Positions 33,103-42,513 of a DNA stretch of 64,000 nt are shown piece after piece. The notes beneath the pieces were generated by a model, which made no database searches, was not told where the DNA came from, and saw nothing but the letters and a program-made list of their open reading frames with translations. Source of the stretch: Micrococcales bacterium 72-143 (GTDB lineage Bacteria > Actinomycetota > Actinomycetes > Actinomycetales > Microbacteriaceae); the NCBI GenBank assembly GCA_001898835.1, contig MKVM01000005.1:186001-250000 (forward strand). The letters are read 5' to 3'. The stretch's first letter is position 1. Each line of letters begins with the position of its first letter. The position numbers and the translations under genes were made by a program.

Positions 33103-33891
33103 TCAGCGGCGAGCAGGCTCGAACCAGGTTCCGGTGGGCTCGCCCGCGAGGGCGGCGGCCACGTTCGCCGTGGACGCCAGCAGCACCGCGGTTCCGGATG
33201 CGGCGGCGAGCTTCGCGGCCGCGATCTTGGTGCCCGCTCCCCCGGTGCCGACCCCCGCCGCGCCGATGTCGCCGATCACGACGCCCGAGAGGTCGTCCTC
33301 GAAGGGCACGTGCGGGATCGGCCGCGCGCCCGGCTCCTGCGGGGGCCGTGTGTAGAGCGCGTCGACATCCGACAGCAGCACGAGCAGGTCGGCACCGATG
33401 AGCTCCGACACGAGCGCCGCGAGGCGGTCGTTGTCGCCGAAACGGATCTCGTGCGTGGCGACGGTGTCGTTCTCGTTGACGATCGGCAGGATGCGCAGGT
33501 CGAGCAGCCGCTCGATCGCGCGCTGCGCGTTGCCGCGGTGGGTGGGGTTCTCGAGGTCGCCCGCCGTCAGCAGCACCTGCCCGGCGACGATCGCGTAGCG
33601 ACGCAGCGACTCCTGGTAGCGGTAGATGAGGATGTTCTGCCCGACCGCGGCGGCCGCCTGCTGCGTCGCGAGGTCGGTGGGCCGCGCGTCGAGCCGCAGG
33701 TACGGCATGCCGCTCGCGATCGCACCCGACGAGACCAGCACGACCTCCGCACCGCGCGCGTGGGACGCCGCGAGGGCGTCGACGAGCGGCTCGATCTGCC
33801 CGACGTTCGGCCCCGAGATCGAGCTCGAGCCGACCTTCACGACGATGCGCTTCGCATCCGTCATCGCCTGGCGCAGCGCCTCGGGGCTCAC
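33103..33891 (-). CDS. proB: Glutamate 5-kinase, without PUA domain
   Basis: I chose the GTG at 33891, which overlaps the obgE stop (GTGA) and has GGAGG four bases upstream; a GTG four codons earlier is less likely. The 262-residue kinase shows [48 protein letters not shown] and [16 protein letters not shown]. It ends shortly after the amino acid kinase domain, so it lacks the C-terminal PUA domain of the E. coli enzyme; short forms are known in several actinobacteria. It catalyses the first, feedback-controlled step of proline synthesis. Confidence 0.93.
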   Translation of the reverse strand: MSPEALRQAMTDAKRIVVKVGSSSISGPNVGQIEPLVDALAASHARGAEVVLVSSGAIASGMPYLRLDARPTDLATQQAAAAVGQNILIYRYQESLRRYAIVAGQVLLTAGDLENPTHRGNAQRAIERLLDLRILPIVNENDTVATHEIRFGDNDRLAALVSELIGADLLVLLSDVDALYTRPPQEPGARPIPHVPFEDDLSGVVIGDIGAAGVGTGGAGTKIAAAKLAAASGTAVLLASTANVAAALAGEPTGTWFEPARR

Positions 33892-35426
33892 CGGCCCTCC
33901 CACACCACTTCGACGTCGCCGTCGTCCGGCTCGTCGTCACCGTCGTCCGCCCACAGCCCTGCCTCGCGCTCGGCGTCGAGCTCGGCGCGAGCGGCGGCCT
34001 TGGCATCCATCCGCTCGTAGTACGCCTCGCGGCGCTCTGCACGGGTCGCCCGGTGGTTGTCGTCGAGGCGCGCGTCGGTGCCGCGCGGGCTCGTGATGAG
34101 CTCCGCGGTGGAGGTGAGGGTGGGCTCCCAGTCGAACACCATCTCGCCGATGATGACCGTCGACCCGGGCACGGCCCCCTTCTCGAACAGCTGCTCCTCG
34201 ACGCCCAGCTTCGCGAGCCGGTCGGCGAGGTAGCCGACGGCCTCGTCGTTCGTGAAGTCGGTCTGCTCGACCCACCGTTCGGGCTTAGCGCCCACGACGC
34301 GGTAGATCGTCTCGGTGCCGCCCTCGACCCGCACCTCGAACTCCGCCTCGTCGACGGCCCGCGGGCGGATGACGATGCGCGCGGGCGGCGGCGTCTCGGC
34401 CTTCGCCTTCCGGTCGGCCTCGACGAGCTCGGCGAGCGCGTAGGAGAGCTGGCGCAGGCCCTCGTGGCTGACCGCCGACACCTCGAAGACGCGGTAGCCG
34501 CGCTCCTCGAGCAGAGGCCGCACGAAGTCGGCGAGCTCCCTGCCGTCCGGCACGTCCACCTTGTTGAGCGCGACGAGCTGCGGCCGCTCGAGCAGGGGCG
34601 TCTGCCCCTCGGGAACCGGGTAGGCGGCGAGCTCGCCGAGGATGACGTCGAGGTCGCTGATGGGGTCGCGACCCGGCTCGAGGGTGGCGCAGTCGAGCAC
34701 GTGCAGCAGGGCCGAGCAGCGCTCGACGTGCCGCAGGAACTCGAGCCCCAGGCCCTTGCCCTCGCTCGCGCCCTCGATGAGGCCCGGCACGTCGGCGATC
34801 GTGAAGCGGGTCTCCCCCGCCTCGACCACGCCCAGGTTCGGGTGCAGCGTCGTGAACGGGTAGTCGGCGATCTTCGGCCTCGCCGCCGAGAGCGCCGCGA
34901 TGAGGCTCGACTTGCCGGCGCTCGGGTAGCCGACGAGCGCGACATCCGCCACCGTCTTCAGCTCGAGCAGCACGTCGCCCTCGAAGCCCTGGGTGCCGAG
35001 CAGCGCGAAGCCGGGGGCCTTGCGCTTGGTCGTGGCGAGCGCCGCGTTGCCGAGGCCGCCCTGGCCGCCGTCCGCGACGACGAACCGCATACCCGGCTCG
35101 ACGAGGTCGGCGAGCTGCTCGCCCTCCGGCGTCGAGACGACCGTGCCCACGGGAACCGGCAGCACCAGCTCCTCGCCCGCGTAGCCGGAACGGTGGTCGC
35201 CCATGCCGGGGCCCCCGTTGCCGCTTGAGCGGTGCGGGGCGCGGTGGTAGTTCAGCAGGGTGGTCACCTGCGGGTCGGAGACGAGCACGATGTCGCCGCC
35301 GTGCCCCCCGTTTCCGCCGTCGGGCCCGGCGAGCGGCTTGAACTTCTCCCGGCGCACCGACACGCAGCCGTTGCCGCCGTGCCCCGCGCGCAGATGCAGC
35401 GTCACCTGGTCGACGAAGGTCGCCAT
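33888..35426 (-). CDS. obgE: GTPase Obg (ribosome assembly and stress)
   Basis: The 512-residue protein has the glycine-rich Obg fold at 1-155 ([22 protein letters not shown]). The G domain shows GYPSAGKSS (G1), DVPGLIEGA (G3) and NKVD (G4). The C-terminal OCT domain is at about 340-430, and an acidic tail ends [12 protein letters not shown]. Obg assists 50S maturation and couples it to the stringent response. It lies between rpmA (through a terminator) and proB. Confidence 0.95.
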   Translation of the reverse strand: MATFVDQVTLHLRAGHGGNGCVSVRREKFKPLAGPDGGNGGHGGDIVLVSDPQVTTLLNYHRAPHRSSGNGGPGMGDHRSGYAGEELVLPVPVGTVVSTPEGEQLADLVEPGMRFVVADGGQGGLGNAALATTKRKAPGFALLGTQGFEGDVLLELKTVADVALVGYPSAGKSSLIAALSAARPKIADYPFTTLHPNLGVVEAGETRFTIADVPGLIEGASEGKGLGLEFLRHVERCSALLHVLDCATLEPGRDPISDLDVILGELAAYPVPEGQTPLLERPQLVALNKVDVPDGRELADFVRPLLEERGYRVFEVSAVSHEGLRQLSYALAELVEADRKAKAETPPPARIVIRPRAVDEAEFEVRVEGGTETIYRVVGAKPERWVEQTDFTNDEAVGYLADRLAKLGVEEQLFEKGAVPGSTVIIGEMVFDWEPTLTSTAELITSPRGTDARLDDNHRATRAERREAYYERMDAKAAARAELDAEREAGLWADDGDDEPDDGDVEVVWEGR

Positions 35427-35465
35427 CCGCTGCTCCTCTCTCGCTACTTCGGCCCTACAAACGAC

Positions 35466-35500
35466 GAAGGGCGAGCCTCAGCCCGCCCTTCGCAGAATCT
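35466..35500 (-). terminator. Intrinsic terminator after rpmA
   Basis: On the minus strand, CGAAGGGCGGGC and GCTCGCCCTTCG form a near-perfect 12-bp stem with a TGAG loop, followed by TCGTTTGTAG. It lies in the 107-bp gap between rpmA and obgE and could partly uncouple the ribosomal genes from obgE-proBA. Confidence 0.7.
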
Positions 35501-35533
35501 GTGCTGCCACAGAAGACGTGTGTCGCGCGGCGA

Positions 35534-35788
35534 CTACGCCGGCACGACGATGTTGACGACCTTGCGGCCGCCCTTGGTGCCGAACTCCACGGCGCCCGCC
35601 TCGAGGGCGAACAGCGTGTCGTCGCCACCGCGCCCGACGTTCACGCCGGGGTGGAAGTGGGTTCCGCGCTGGCGGACGAGGATCTCGCCGGCCTTCACGA
35701 CCTGGCCGCCGAAGCGCTTCACGCCGAGGCGCTGAGCGTTCGAGTCGCGACCGTTGCGGGTGGACGATGCGCCCTTCTTGTGTGCCAT
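35534..35788 (-). CDS. rpmA: 50S ribosomal protein L27
   Basis: The 84-residue protein starts [20 protein letters not shown] and contains the L27 core [23 protein letters not shown] and [13 protein letters not shown]. There is no cleavable N-terminal extension of the Firmicutes type, so the conserved N-terminus reaches the peptidyl transferase centre directly. It follows rplU by 15 bp in one transcript. Confidence 0.97.
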   Translation of the reverse strand: MAHKKGASSTRNGRDSNAQRLGVKRFGGQVVKAGEILVRQRGTHFHPGVNVGRGGDDTLFALEAGAVEFGTKGGRKVVNIVVPA

Positions 35789-35803
35789 GTCTTCAGCCCC
35801 TGC

Positions 35804-36112
35804 TTACTTGATGCCGGTGATCTTGACGCGGGTGAGCTCCGAGCGGTGGCCCTGGCGCTTCTTGTACCCGGTCTTGTTCTTGAACTTCTGGATGACGATC
35901 TTCTTGCCGCGCTCGTGGCCGATGACCTCGGCGGTCACCTTGACCTTGGCGAGGGCCTTCTCGTCGTGCGTGATCGTGTCACCGTCGACGAAGAGAACGG
36001 GGGTGAGCTCGACCTTGCCGCCCTGCTCGGCCTTCAGGCGGTCGAGCACGACGATCGAGCCGACCTCGACCTTCTCCTGCCGGCCACCGGCGCGCACAAC
36101 TGCGTAAACCAC
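35804..36112 (-). CDS. rplU: 50S ribosomal protein L21
   Basis: The 102-residue protein [20 protein letters not shown]... contains the L21 pattern, with [52 protein letters not shown] and the basic end. It is the first gene of the rplU-rpmA unit, with a promoter about 100 bases upstream. Confidence 0.97.
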   Translation of the reverse strand: MVYAVVRAGGRQEKVEVGSIVVLDRLKAEQGGKVELTPVLFVDGDTITHDEKALAKVKVTAEVIGHERGKKIVIQKFKNKTGYKKRQGHRSELTRVKITGIK

Positions 36113-36255
36113 GTGAGTTCCTTACGTATGGATGGAAGTCTGTCGCTTGGCCGAGTCGCGAGTCCTCGGAAAGCGCGGGGCATCGAATGCGGGCTGAAAC
36201 CCGCAGACACCAAGGGTCAAGAATAGCCCACGCGGGCCGTTCCCGCAAAAGGTGT
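36113..36255 (-). promoter_or_regulatory. Promoter and leader of rplU-rpmA
   Basis: On the minus strand, -35 TTGCGG (36248-36243), a 17-bp spacer and -10 TATTCT (36225-36220) place the start of transcription near 36213. The leader of about 100 bases contains the hairpin TGCGGG-tttcag-CCCGCA just downstream of the start point. It may be a ribosomal-protein leader, but I cannot match it to a named motif. Confidence 0.6.
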
Positions 36256-36759
36256 TCAGCTGCGCGGCACCCGGCGCACGACCCACAGCACGAGCGCCAC
36301 GAGCATGACGAGCGGCGCGCGGCCCAGCAGCTGCGGGAAGAGGTCCAGGAAGGGGTTGTAGCCGCTGTAGTACGGCAGATCGCGGAACGTCGAGATGCCG
36401 CTCGTGACGAGCAGCACCAGGAATCCGACGACCGTCGAGAGCACCACCCCCGCCGCCGCCGCGACCAGGCCCTTGCCGAGCACGAGGGCGACCCGGTCCG
36501 CGGTTCGCGCAGGCAGCAGCCAGAACAGCAGGAACACGCCCGCCGAGAAGGCGAGCACGTCGACGAGCACGCCTCTGAGGAACGGCAGCACGACCTCGGT
36601 GACGTAGCCGGCGTCGCCGATCCAGCTGAGCGACTGCAGGAGCCCGACGATCTGCTGGAGCAGGATGACGCACGCGACGATCGCCGCACCCAGCAGTGCG
36701 GGGCGCGGGTCGCGCGTGTTCGTCAGGGCGGTCGGGTGCGCGGCGCTGTGATGGGTCAC
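36256..36759 (-). CDS. Four-helix membrane protein of unknown function
   Basis: The 167-residue protein, GTG start, has four hydrophobic segments (LLGAAIVACVILLQQIVGLL; FLRGVLVDVLAFSAGVFLLFWLL; GKGLVAAAAGVVLSTVVGFLVLLV; APLVMLVALVLWVVRRV). I see no charged catalytic motif and do not recognise a family. TAGGCT lies at exactly -12 to -7 from the start, so the message is probably leaderless. It is divergent from the DUF4031 gene. Confidence 0.7.
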   Translation of the reverse strand: MTHHSAAHPTALTNTRDPRPALLGAAIVACVILLQQIVGLLQSLSWIGDAGYVTEVVLPFLRGVLVDVLAFSAGVFLLFWLLPARTADRVALVLGKGLVAAAAGVVLSTVVGFLVLLVTSGISTFRDLPYYSGYNPFLDLFPQLLGRAPLVMLVALVLWVVRRVPRS

Positions 36760-36804
36760 GCCCCGAGCCTACGAGCGTGCCCCGACCCTGCCTAGGATCG
36801 GCGC
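36760..36804. promoter_or_regulatory. Pair of divergent leaderless promoters in 45 bp
   Basis: The minus-strand -10 TAGGCT (36771-36766) serves the membrane protein, and the plus-strand -10 TAGGAT (36793-36798) serves the DUF4031 gene. Each ends seven bases before its start codon. There is no room for two separate upstream regulatory sites, so the genes are either constitutive or co-controlled. Confidence 0.6.
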
Positions 36805-37080
36805 ATGGCGGTGCTCATCGACGAGGCGATCTGGCCGAACCACGGCACCGTCTGGGGGCACCTCGTGTCGGACGTCTCCCTCGAGGAGCTGCATGCCTTC
36901 GCGCGCCGCGCCGGCATCCCGGAGCGCGGCTTCGACCACGACCACTACGACTACCCGGTGGAGCGCCGCGAGCAGCTCATCGCGCTCGGCGCCGAGCCCG
37001 TCAGCGGCCGCGAGCTGCTGCGCCGCCTGCAGGGCGCCGGCCTCCGCGTGCGTCAGCGCGACAAGCGCCGCGCGCCGTAA
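36805..37080 (+). CDS. DUF4031 domain protein
   Basis: The 91-residue protein MAVLIDEAIWPNHGTVWGHLVSDVSLEELHAFA... shows the DUF4031 pattern (WP.HG..W.HL.SD.S..EL..FA...G, then FDHDHYDYP). The conserved His and Asp residues look like a metal-binding or hydrolytic site, but the function is unknown. It is convergent with rne, with 22 bp between the stops. Confidence 0.8.
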   Translation: MAVLIDEAIWPNHGTVWGHLVSDVSLEELHAFARRAGIPERGFDHDHYDYPVERREQLIALGAEPVSGRELLRRLQGAGLRVRQRDKRRAP

Positions 37081-37102
37081 CCGGACTAGGCGCCCACGAG
37101 GA

Positions 37103-39358
37103 TCAGCCGGCCGCGCCCGCGTCCGGCGAGCCCGCCGCCGACGAGGCACGGCGCGAGCGACGCGAGCGTCCCTGGCCCGGCTTCTTCGGCTCCGGCAGGG
37201 CGTCGAGCACCTGGCCGAGCACCGCATCCGGGTCGACGGCCACGCGCGGCTGCTCGCCGCGCACCGGCTCGATCGGGATGTCGAGGATCTCGACGGGCGC
37301 CGCCGCGACGGCCTCCGCGACCTGCTCGGCCGACGGCTCCGCGTGCTCCTCGTGGTGCACCGTCTTCGCCGCGATCTTGGCGAGCGCGTTGCGTACGTCG
37401 TCGGTGATCTCGTGGGTGCCGTTGCCGGCCTTCGGCGCCGGCTGCGCGGCCGGGGCGCCGTTGCCGCCCCCGTTGCCGCCGCGTCCGCGACGGCCCCGGC
37501 CGGATGCCGCGGGCTGCTCCGCCTGCTGGCCGCGGTGCTTGAACACCGGGTCGTGGTGCACGATGAGGCCGCGGCCGGCGCACACCTCGCACGTCTCGCT
37601 GAACGACTCGAGGAGGCCGAGCCCGAGCTTCTTGCGGGTCATCTGCACGAGGCCGAGCGAGGTGACCTCCGCCACCTGGTGCTTCGTGCGGTCGCGCGAG
37701 AGGCACTCGACGAGACGCCGCAGCACGAGGTCGCGGTTGGACTCGAGCACCATGTCGATGAAGTCGACGACGATGATGCCGCCGATGTCGCGCAGCCGCA
37801 GCTGGCGCACGATCTCCTCGGCCGCCTCCAGGTTGTTCTTGGTGACCGTCTCCTCGAGGTTGCCGCCGGACCCGACGAACTTGCCCGTGTTGACGTCGAC
37901 GACCGTCATCGCCTCGGTGCGGTCGATGATGAGCGAGCCGCCCGAGGGCAGCCACACCTTGCGCTCGAGCGCCTTCTCGATCTGCTCCGTGATGCGGTAC
38001 TTGTCGAAGCTGTCGACCTCGTCGGCGTAGCGCTCGACGCGGTCGAGCAGGTCGGGGGCGACCGCCGAGAGGTACTTCTCGATCGTCGCCTGCGCGTCGT
38101 CGCCCGCGATGATGAGCTTCTGGAAGTCCTCGTTGAATACGTCGCGCACGATCTTGAGCAGCAGGTCGGGCTCCGAGTGCAGCAGTGCCGGAGCCTGCTG
38201 GGTCTCGACGGCGCGCTCGATCTCGGCCCACTGCGAGGTGAGGCGCTGCACGTCGAGCGTCAGCTGCTCCTCGGTCGCCCCCTCCGCGGCGGTGCGCACG
38301 ATGACGCCCGCGTCATCCGGCAGCACCTCCTTGAGGATCTTCTTGAGGCGCGCGCGCTCGGTGTCGGGGAGCTTGCGGCTGATGCCGTTCATGGAGCCGC
38401 CGGGCACGTAGACGAGGTAGCGGCCGGGCAGGCTCACCTGGCTCGTGAGACGCGCGCCCTTGTGTCCCACCGGGTCCTTCGTGACCTGGACGAGCACGCG
38501 GTCGCCGGGCTTGAGCGCGAGCTCGATCTTGCGCGCCTGGTTCTTGTCGCGGCCCGCCTCCTCGGCTGCGGCGGCGGCGGCCTCCCAATCGACTTCGCCC
38601 GAGTAGAGCACCGCGTTGCGGCCGCGGCCGATGTCGACGAAGGCGGCCTCCATGCTCGGCAGCACGTTCTGCACGCGGCCGAGGTAGACGTTGCCGATGA
38701 GGCTCGCGTCGGCGGCGCGGGCGACGTAGTGCTCGACGAGCACGCCGTCCTCGATCACGCCGATCTGGATGCGGCCGAACTTCGAGCGCACCACCATGAC
38801 GCGGTCGACCGACTCGCGGCGAGCCAGGAACTCGGCCTCGGTGATGACGGGACGGCGGCGTCCGGCGTCGCGGCCGTCGCGGCGGCGCTGCTTCTTCGCC
38901 TCGAGTCGGGTCGAGCCCTTGACCTTCTGCGGCTCGGTGATCGGCTCGGGCTGCTTGCGCGGCTGGCGCACCTTCGTGACGGCACCGGGGGCGTCGTCGC
39001 CCTCGCGGGGCGCCTCACCGGGACGGCGGCGGTTGCGACGGCGGGATGCCGTGGTCGACGCCTCCTCGTCGGGCACCGCGGGTGCGGCCGCGCCGGGCGG
39101 CGGCGGGGGCGGAGCCTGGAAGAGGATCGCGAACGGGGAGGCGGGCGTCTCGTCGACGGGCGCCTCGGCCTCCGCGGGTGCCTCCGCCTCGGCGGGCTCC
39201 GGCTCCGCGGCGGGCTCGGCCTTCGCCTTCCTGGCGCGCGTGCGCGGCGGCTTCTCGGCCTTCGCGCTCTTCTCGCGCTCCGCGGTGTCGGCGGCCTGCT
39301 CGGCCGGCGGCTGCTCGGTGCCCTCGACGGGAACCTCGGGTACGTCGTTATCCACCAT
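37103..39358 (-). CDS. rne: Ribonuclease E/G
   Basis: The 751-residue protein has a disordered, charged N-terminal extension of about 185 residues (Ala/Pro/Glu, then Arg-rich RRRNRRRPG). The S1 domain follows (NVYLGRVQNVLPSMEAAFVDIGRGRNAVLY), then the catalytic part with DRTEAMTVVDVNTGKFVG and GIIVVDFIDM (metal-binding aspartates) and the zinc-link CEVCAGRG. A C-terminal tail contains a Gly/Arg-rich block (SGRGRRGRGGNGGG) that probably binds RNA or degradosome partners. The extension at the N-terminus rather than the C-terminus is the actinobacterial form. It initiates mRNA decay and rRNA/tRNA processing. Confidence 0.95.
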   Translation of the reverse strand: MVDNDVPEVPVEGTEQPPAEQAADTAEREKSAKAEKPPRTRARKAKAEPAAEPEPAEAEAPAEAEAPVDETPASPFAILFQAPPPPPPGAAAPAVPDEEASTTASRRRNRRRPGEAPREGDDAPGAVTKVRQPRKQPEPITEPQKVKGSTRLEAKKQRRRDGRDAGRRRPVITEAEFLARRESVDRVMVVRSKFGRIQIGVIEDGVLVEHYVARAADASLIGNVYLGRVQNVLPSMEAAFVDIGRGRNAVLYSGEVDWEAAAAAAEEAGRDKNQARKIELALKPGDRVLVQVTKDPVGHKGARLTSQVSLPGRYLVYVPGGSMNGISRKLPDTERARLKKILKEVLPDDAGVIVRTAAEGATEEQLTLDVQRLTSQWAEIERAVETQQAPALLHSEPDLLLKIVRDVFNEDFQKLIIAGDDAQATIEKYLSAVAPDLLDRVERYADEVDSFDKYRITEQIEKALERKVWLPSGGSLIIDRTEAMTVVDVNTGKFVGSGGNLEETVTKNNLEAAEEIVRQLRLRDIGGIIVVDFIDMVLESNRDLVLRRLVECLSRDRTKHQVAEVTSLGLVQMTRKKLGLGLLESFSETCEVCAGRGLIVHHDPVFKHRGQQAEQPAASGRGRRGRGGNGGGNGAPAAQPAPKAGNGTHEITDDVRNALAKIAAKTVHHEEHAEPSAEQVAEAVAAAPVEILDIPIEPVRGEQPRVAVDPDAVLGQVLDALPEPKKPGQGRSRRSRRASSAAGSPDAGAAG

Positions 39359-39695
39359 CTCTGGTGCGCTCCTCGTCCGGGGCGGCCGCGCCGGCCTCCG
39401 GGTACTCTCGTGCCCTCCCGCGATGTGCGGGATGCAAATCCTTCATCTGTCCCACGACCCGCACCTCGCTGAGCGTCGGTGGATCGCGTGCGCCCTCTCA
39501 CGACGCCGGCCCTGTCACAGCCGTCGGAACTGGCTATCCGTCGTCGATGTCTTCCCGACGCGGCGGGAGCATCCGTTGGCCCGGTGATGCCCGGTCAAGC
39601 TTTTTTGGATCGCCCTCAGGGGGCGACTGTCACGATTATCGCACGGGGATGCCGTTTGCGGCATTTCCTCACCCTCGGCGTGGGAGGATCGCGCC
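39359..39695. other. 337-bp divergent region between rne and the VKOR gene
   Basis: No gene is credible here. On the minus side lies the long rne leader, including the hairpin CCCGC-acat-GCGGG near 39417-39430 and GAGGAG ten bases before the start. On the plus side there is a T-run (AAGCTTTTTTGG near 39600), the hairpin ATGCCG-tttg-CGGCAT near 39649-39664 and GGGAGGA seven bases before the VKOR ATG. I could not assign promoters with confidence. Long 5' leaders are normal for rne, whose product autoregulates through them in other bacteria. Confidence 0.5.
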
Positions 39696-40367
39696 ATGAG
39701 CAAGGTCGTGCCCGACGCCGCCGAATCCGACCTCGACGAGCGGGAACCCACCGACATCGCGGCAGAGTCCGCCGCCCGACGCCCCTGGACTCTCGCCATC
39801 TGGCTCATCCTCGCCGGGATCGTCGGAGAGATCGCGGCGTTCGCGCTGACCCTGGAGAAGCTCCACGCGCTCGCCAACCCGGGCGAGGCGGCGTCGTGCG
39901 ACTTCAGCGTGCTGTATCAATGCACCGCCAACCTCGACTCGCCGCAGGGCTCGATCTTCGGGTTCCCCAACCCGCTCATCGGGCTCATCGGATGGATGGC
40001 GCCGATCGTCGTGGGCGTCTCGCTGCTCGCGGGAGCCCGCTTCCCGCGCTGGTACTGGGCGGTCTTCAACCTGGGCATGGCCGGCGCGATGGCGCTCGTC
40101 GTCTACCTGATCAGCCAGAGCATCTACGCGCCCAACCTCGGCACCCTGTGCCCGTGGTGCATGGTCACCTGGTCGGTGACCATCCCCAGCTTCTGGGCGG
40201 TGACCTTCCGGAACATCGGCGCAGGCGTGTTCGGCAACGCGCCACGCCTGCGCGGCGCAGGCCGCGCGCTGCTCACCTGGGTCGTGCCGATCACCCTCAT
40301 CTGCTACGCGGTCATCGTGCTTCTCGCGCAGCTCGAGCTCAACGCGCTCTTCCGGATCTTCATCTAG
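39696..40367 (+). CDS. Vitamin K epoxide reductase (VKOR) family protein
   Basis: The 223-residue membrane protein has the VKOR pattern: five hydrophobic helices, the first cysteine and loop in ASCDFSVLYQCTANLDSPQGSIFGFPNPLIGL, and the CxxC redox pair in GTLCPWCMVTWSV. In actinobacteria VKOR reoxidises a DsbA-like protein using quinone as electron acceptor, so it replaces DsbB. The DsbA-like gene lies 65 bp downstream. The N-terminal 25 residues are acidic and cytoplasmic. Confidence 0.92.
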   Translation: MSKVVPDAAESDLDEREPTDIAAESAARRPWTLAIWLILAGIVGEIAAFALTLEKLHALANPGEAASCDFSVLYQCTANLDSPQGSIFGFPNPLIGLIGWMAPIVVGVSLLAGARFPRWYWAVFNLGMAGAMALVVYLISQSIYAPNLGTLCPWCMVTWSVTIPSFWAVTFRNIGAGVFGNAPRLRGAGRALLTWVVPITLICYAVIVLLAQLELNALFRIFI

Positions 40368-40432
40368 CGGCCCCTAGACTCGCACCAGACTCTCCCAGCT
40401 ACTTCCGAAACCGACACAGCAGGATTCCACCC

Positions 40433-41263
40433 GTGACCAACGCGCCCAGGCCCACCAAGAACCAGCGCCGCGAGGAGGCCCGCGAGGCCGCCCGCGTCGC
40501 CCGCGAGAAGCAGCTCAAGCGTCAGAAGACGCTCAAGTGGCTGATCCCCACGATCGCGTCGGTCGCCATCCTCGCGATCGTCGCGGGCGTCGTGTGGGCC
40601 GTCATCGCGTTCCAGCCGCCGCCCAAGAAGGAGGCCGGGCCGCTCAACATGATCAGCGACGGCATCCTGTTCGAGTCCGACGGCGACGGCGGGGTGCAGT
40701 ACGTCAAGACGAAGGCGATCGCCAAGGGGGCGGACCCGGTCGCCACGACCCCGCGCGAGGGCGTGCTGAACATCGTCACGTACGTCGACTTCACCTGCCC
40801 GGTCTGCAAGTCCTTCGAGCAGGCCTACTCCACGAGCATCCAGAGCCTCGTGGCGCAGGGAACCGCGACGCTCGAGGTGCACCCGGTCGCCATCCTCGAC
40901 CGCAACTTCTCGGGACGTGCCGTGTCGACCCGGGCCAACAACGTCGGCGCCTGCGTCGCCAACTACGCGCCCGACAAGTTCCTCGACGTCATGAGCGCCA
41001 TGTACGAGAACCAGGCCACCGAGGGCACCGCCGGCATGAACAACGCCGCCCTCGTCGACGTGGTCAAGGGCGCCGGGGTCGACGACGAGGACGTCATCTC
41101 CTGCATCAACGGCGAGAGCTTCACCCCATGGGTGACGGCCGCTACAGGACGCTCGGGGGTCCGCGGCACGCCGACCGTGATCATCAACGGCACGCAGTGG
41201 GACGGCACGACCGTCAAGTTCGAGGACTTCGTCTCCGCGGAGCTCGCGAAGCTGCAGGGCTGA
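40433..41263 (+). CDS. Membrane-anchored DsbA-like thiol oxidoreductase
   Basis: The 276-residue protein uses a GTG start with AGGA nine bases upstream. A basic cytoplasmic segment (RREEAREAARVAREKQLKRQK) precedes one membrane anchor (WLIPTIASVAILAIVAGVVWAVIAF). The extracytoplasmic thioredoxin-fold domain has the active site DFTCPVCKSFEQAY (CPVC), a second Cys pair (GACVAN ... ISCING) and the cis-proline loop VRGTPTVIING. It should introduce disulfides in secreted proteins, with VKOR as its oxidase. Confidence 0.9.
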   Translation: MTNAPRPTKNQRREEAREAARVAREKQLKRQKTLKWLIPTIASVAILAIVAGVVWAVIAFQPPPKKEAGPLNMISDGILFESDGDGGVQYVKTKAIAKGADPVATTPREGVLNIVTYVDFTCPVCKSFEQAYSTSIQSLVAQGTATLEVHPVAILDRNFSGRAVSTRANNVGACVANYAPDKFLDVMSAMYENQATEGTAGMNNAALVDVVKGAGVDDEDVISCINGESFTPWVTAATGRSGVRGTPTVIINGTQWDGTTVKFEDFVSAELAKLQG

Positions 41264-41293
41264 GCGGGGGCGGGCTCGCCGCCGCGGCTATCG

Positions 41294-42088
41294 CTACTCG
41301 AGCAGGCGGTCGCGCAGGCTCGCCTGCTCGGCGGGCGTGATGCCGAGGCCGTCGGCGAAGTAGGCCTCGATCGTGCCGAACCCGGAGAGCACCGCGGCGA
41401 ACGCCTCGTCGAGGTAGCTGCGGTCGACGCCCAGCACCGGCACGAGCAGCTCGCGCGGCGCCCCGTGGGCGGCGAAGCGCTCGAAGAGCGGCTCGAGCGC
41501 CGGCAGCAGCTGCTCGTTGGTGAGCAGGTACTCGCGGTAGACGTCCTCCTCCGAGACGCCGAGGAGCGTCAGCAGTGCGGCGGTGGCCCAGCCGGTGCGG
41601 TCCTTGCCGGTCGTGCAGTGGTAGAGCACCGGGAGGTCCGCGTCGTCGAGCAGCAGGCGGTAGAACGCGCCGAGCCCCGCCCGCGCGCTCGGCAGCGTGA
41701 TGAACTCGCGGTAGGCCGCGCGCATCGCGTCGTCGGCGCGGCCGCTCGCGAGGAAGGCGACGGCCCCCGCGGGGTCGCGGAAGAACGCCTGCATCTGCGC
41801 GGGCGCCGCGACCTGCGAGTCCGCGAGCACGTCCTCCACGAGCTCGCGCGCGCCCGCCGGGGTGCGGTCGGGCTGGTTGATGCGCTCCGTCTCGGTGCGG
41901 AAGTCCACGACGCACCGGATGCCGAGGGCGGCCACCGCATCCGCGTCCGCCCCGTCGAGGCGGTCGAGCGCCGTCGAGCGGAACAGCACGCCGGTGCGCA
42001 CCCGGCGACCGTCGGCGGTCGGCCAGCCGCCCGCGTCGCGCAGGTTCGGCAGGGTCGCGAGCGTGATGGGCGCCCCCGGCGACGACAT
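41294..42088 (-). CDS. Tyrosine/serine protein phosphatase (PtpB-like)
   Basis: The 264-residue protein has the P-loop LYHCTTGKDRTGWATA (C-x5-R with a following Thr) and the family N-terminus LPNLRDAGGWPTADGRRVRTGVLFRSTAL. This matches the Y_phosphatase3 group that includes mycobacterial PtpB, some members of which also act on phosphoinositides. It lacks a signal peptide. Its ATG overlaps the ndk stop, so it shares the folC-DUF4233-ndk transcript. Confidence 0.85.
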   Translation of the reverse strand: MSSPGAPITLATLPNLRDAGGWPTADGRRVRTGVLFRSTALDRLDGADADAVAALGIRCVVDFRTETERINQPDRTPAGARELVEDVLADSQVAAPAQMQAFFRDPAGAVAFLASGRADDAMRAAYREFITLPSARAGLGAFYRLLLDDADLPVLYHCTTGKDRTGWATAALLTLLGVSEEDVYREYLLTNEQLLPALEPLFERFAAHGAPRELLVPVLGVDRSYLDEAFAAVLSGFGTIEAYFADGLGITPAEQASLRDRLLE

Positions 42089-42513
42089 CAGTCGAACGGG
42101 AACCAGAGCGCCAGCTCGCGCGCCGCCGACTCGGGCGAGTCGGAGCCGTGCACGAGGTTCTGCTGCACCTTGAGCCCCCAGTCGCGGCCCAGGTCGCCGC
42201 GGATCGTGCCGGGGGCGGCGCTCGTCGGGTCGGTCGTGCCGGCGAGGGCGCGGAACCCCTCGATGACGCGGTTGCCGGCGACGCGCATCGCGACGACGGG
42301 CCCCGACTGCATGAACTCGACGAGCGGCTCGTAGAACGGCTTGCCCTCGTGCTCCTCGTAGTGGGCGGCGAGCAGCTCGCGGTCGGCCTGCAGCAGGCGG
42401 ATGTCGACGAGCTGGTAGCCCTTCGCCTCGATGCGGCGCAGGATCTCGCCCGTCAGGTTGCGGGCCACGCCGTCGGGCTTGACGATCACGAGGGTCTCTT
42501 CGACTGCGGTCAC
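42088..42513 (-). CDS. ndk: Nucleoside diphosphate kinase
   Basis: The 141-residue enzyme, GTG start with AAGGAG seven bases upstream, shows TLVIVKPDGVARNLTGEIL, EGKPFYEPLVEFMQSGPVVAMRV and the active-site histidine region NLVHGSDSPESAARELALWF. It equilibrates NTP pools. Its start overlaps the DUF4233 stop (GTGA), and the folC-DUF4233-ndk order is the usual actinobacterial one. Confidence 0.96.
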   Translation of the reverse strand: MTAVEETLVIVKPDGVARNLTGEILRRIEAKGYQLVDIRLLQADRELLAAHYEEHEGKPFYEPLVEFMQSGPVVAMRVAGNRVIEGFRALAGTTDPTSAAPGTIRGDLGRDWGLKVQQNLVHGSDSPESAARELALWFPFD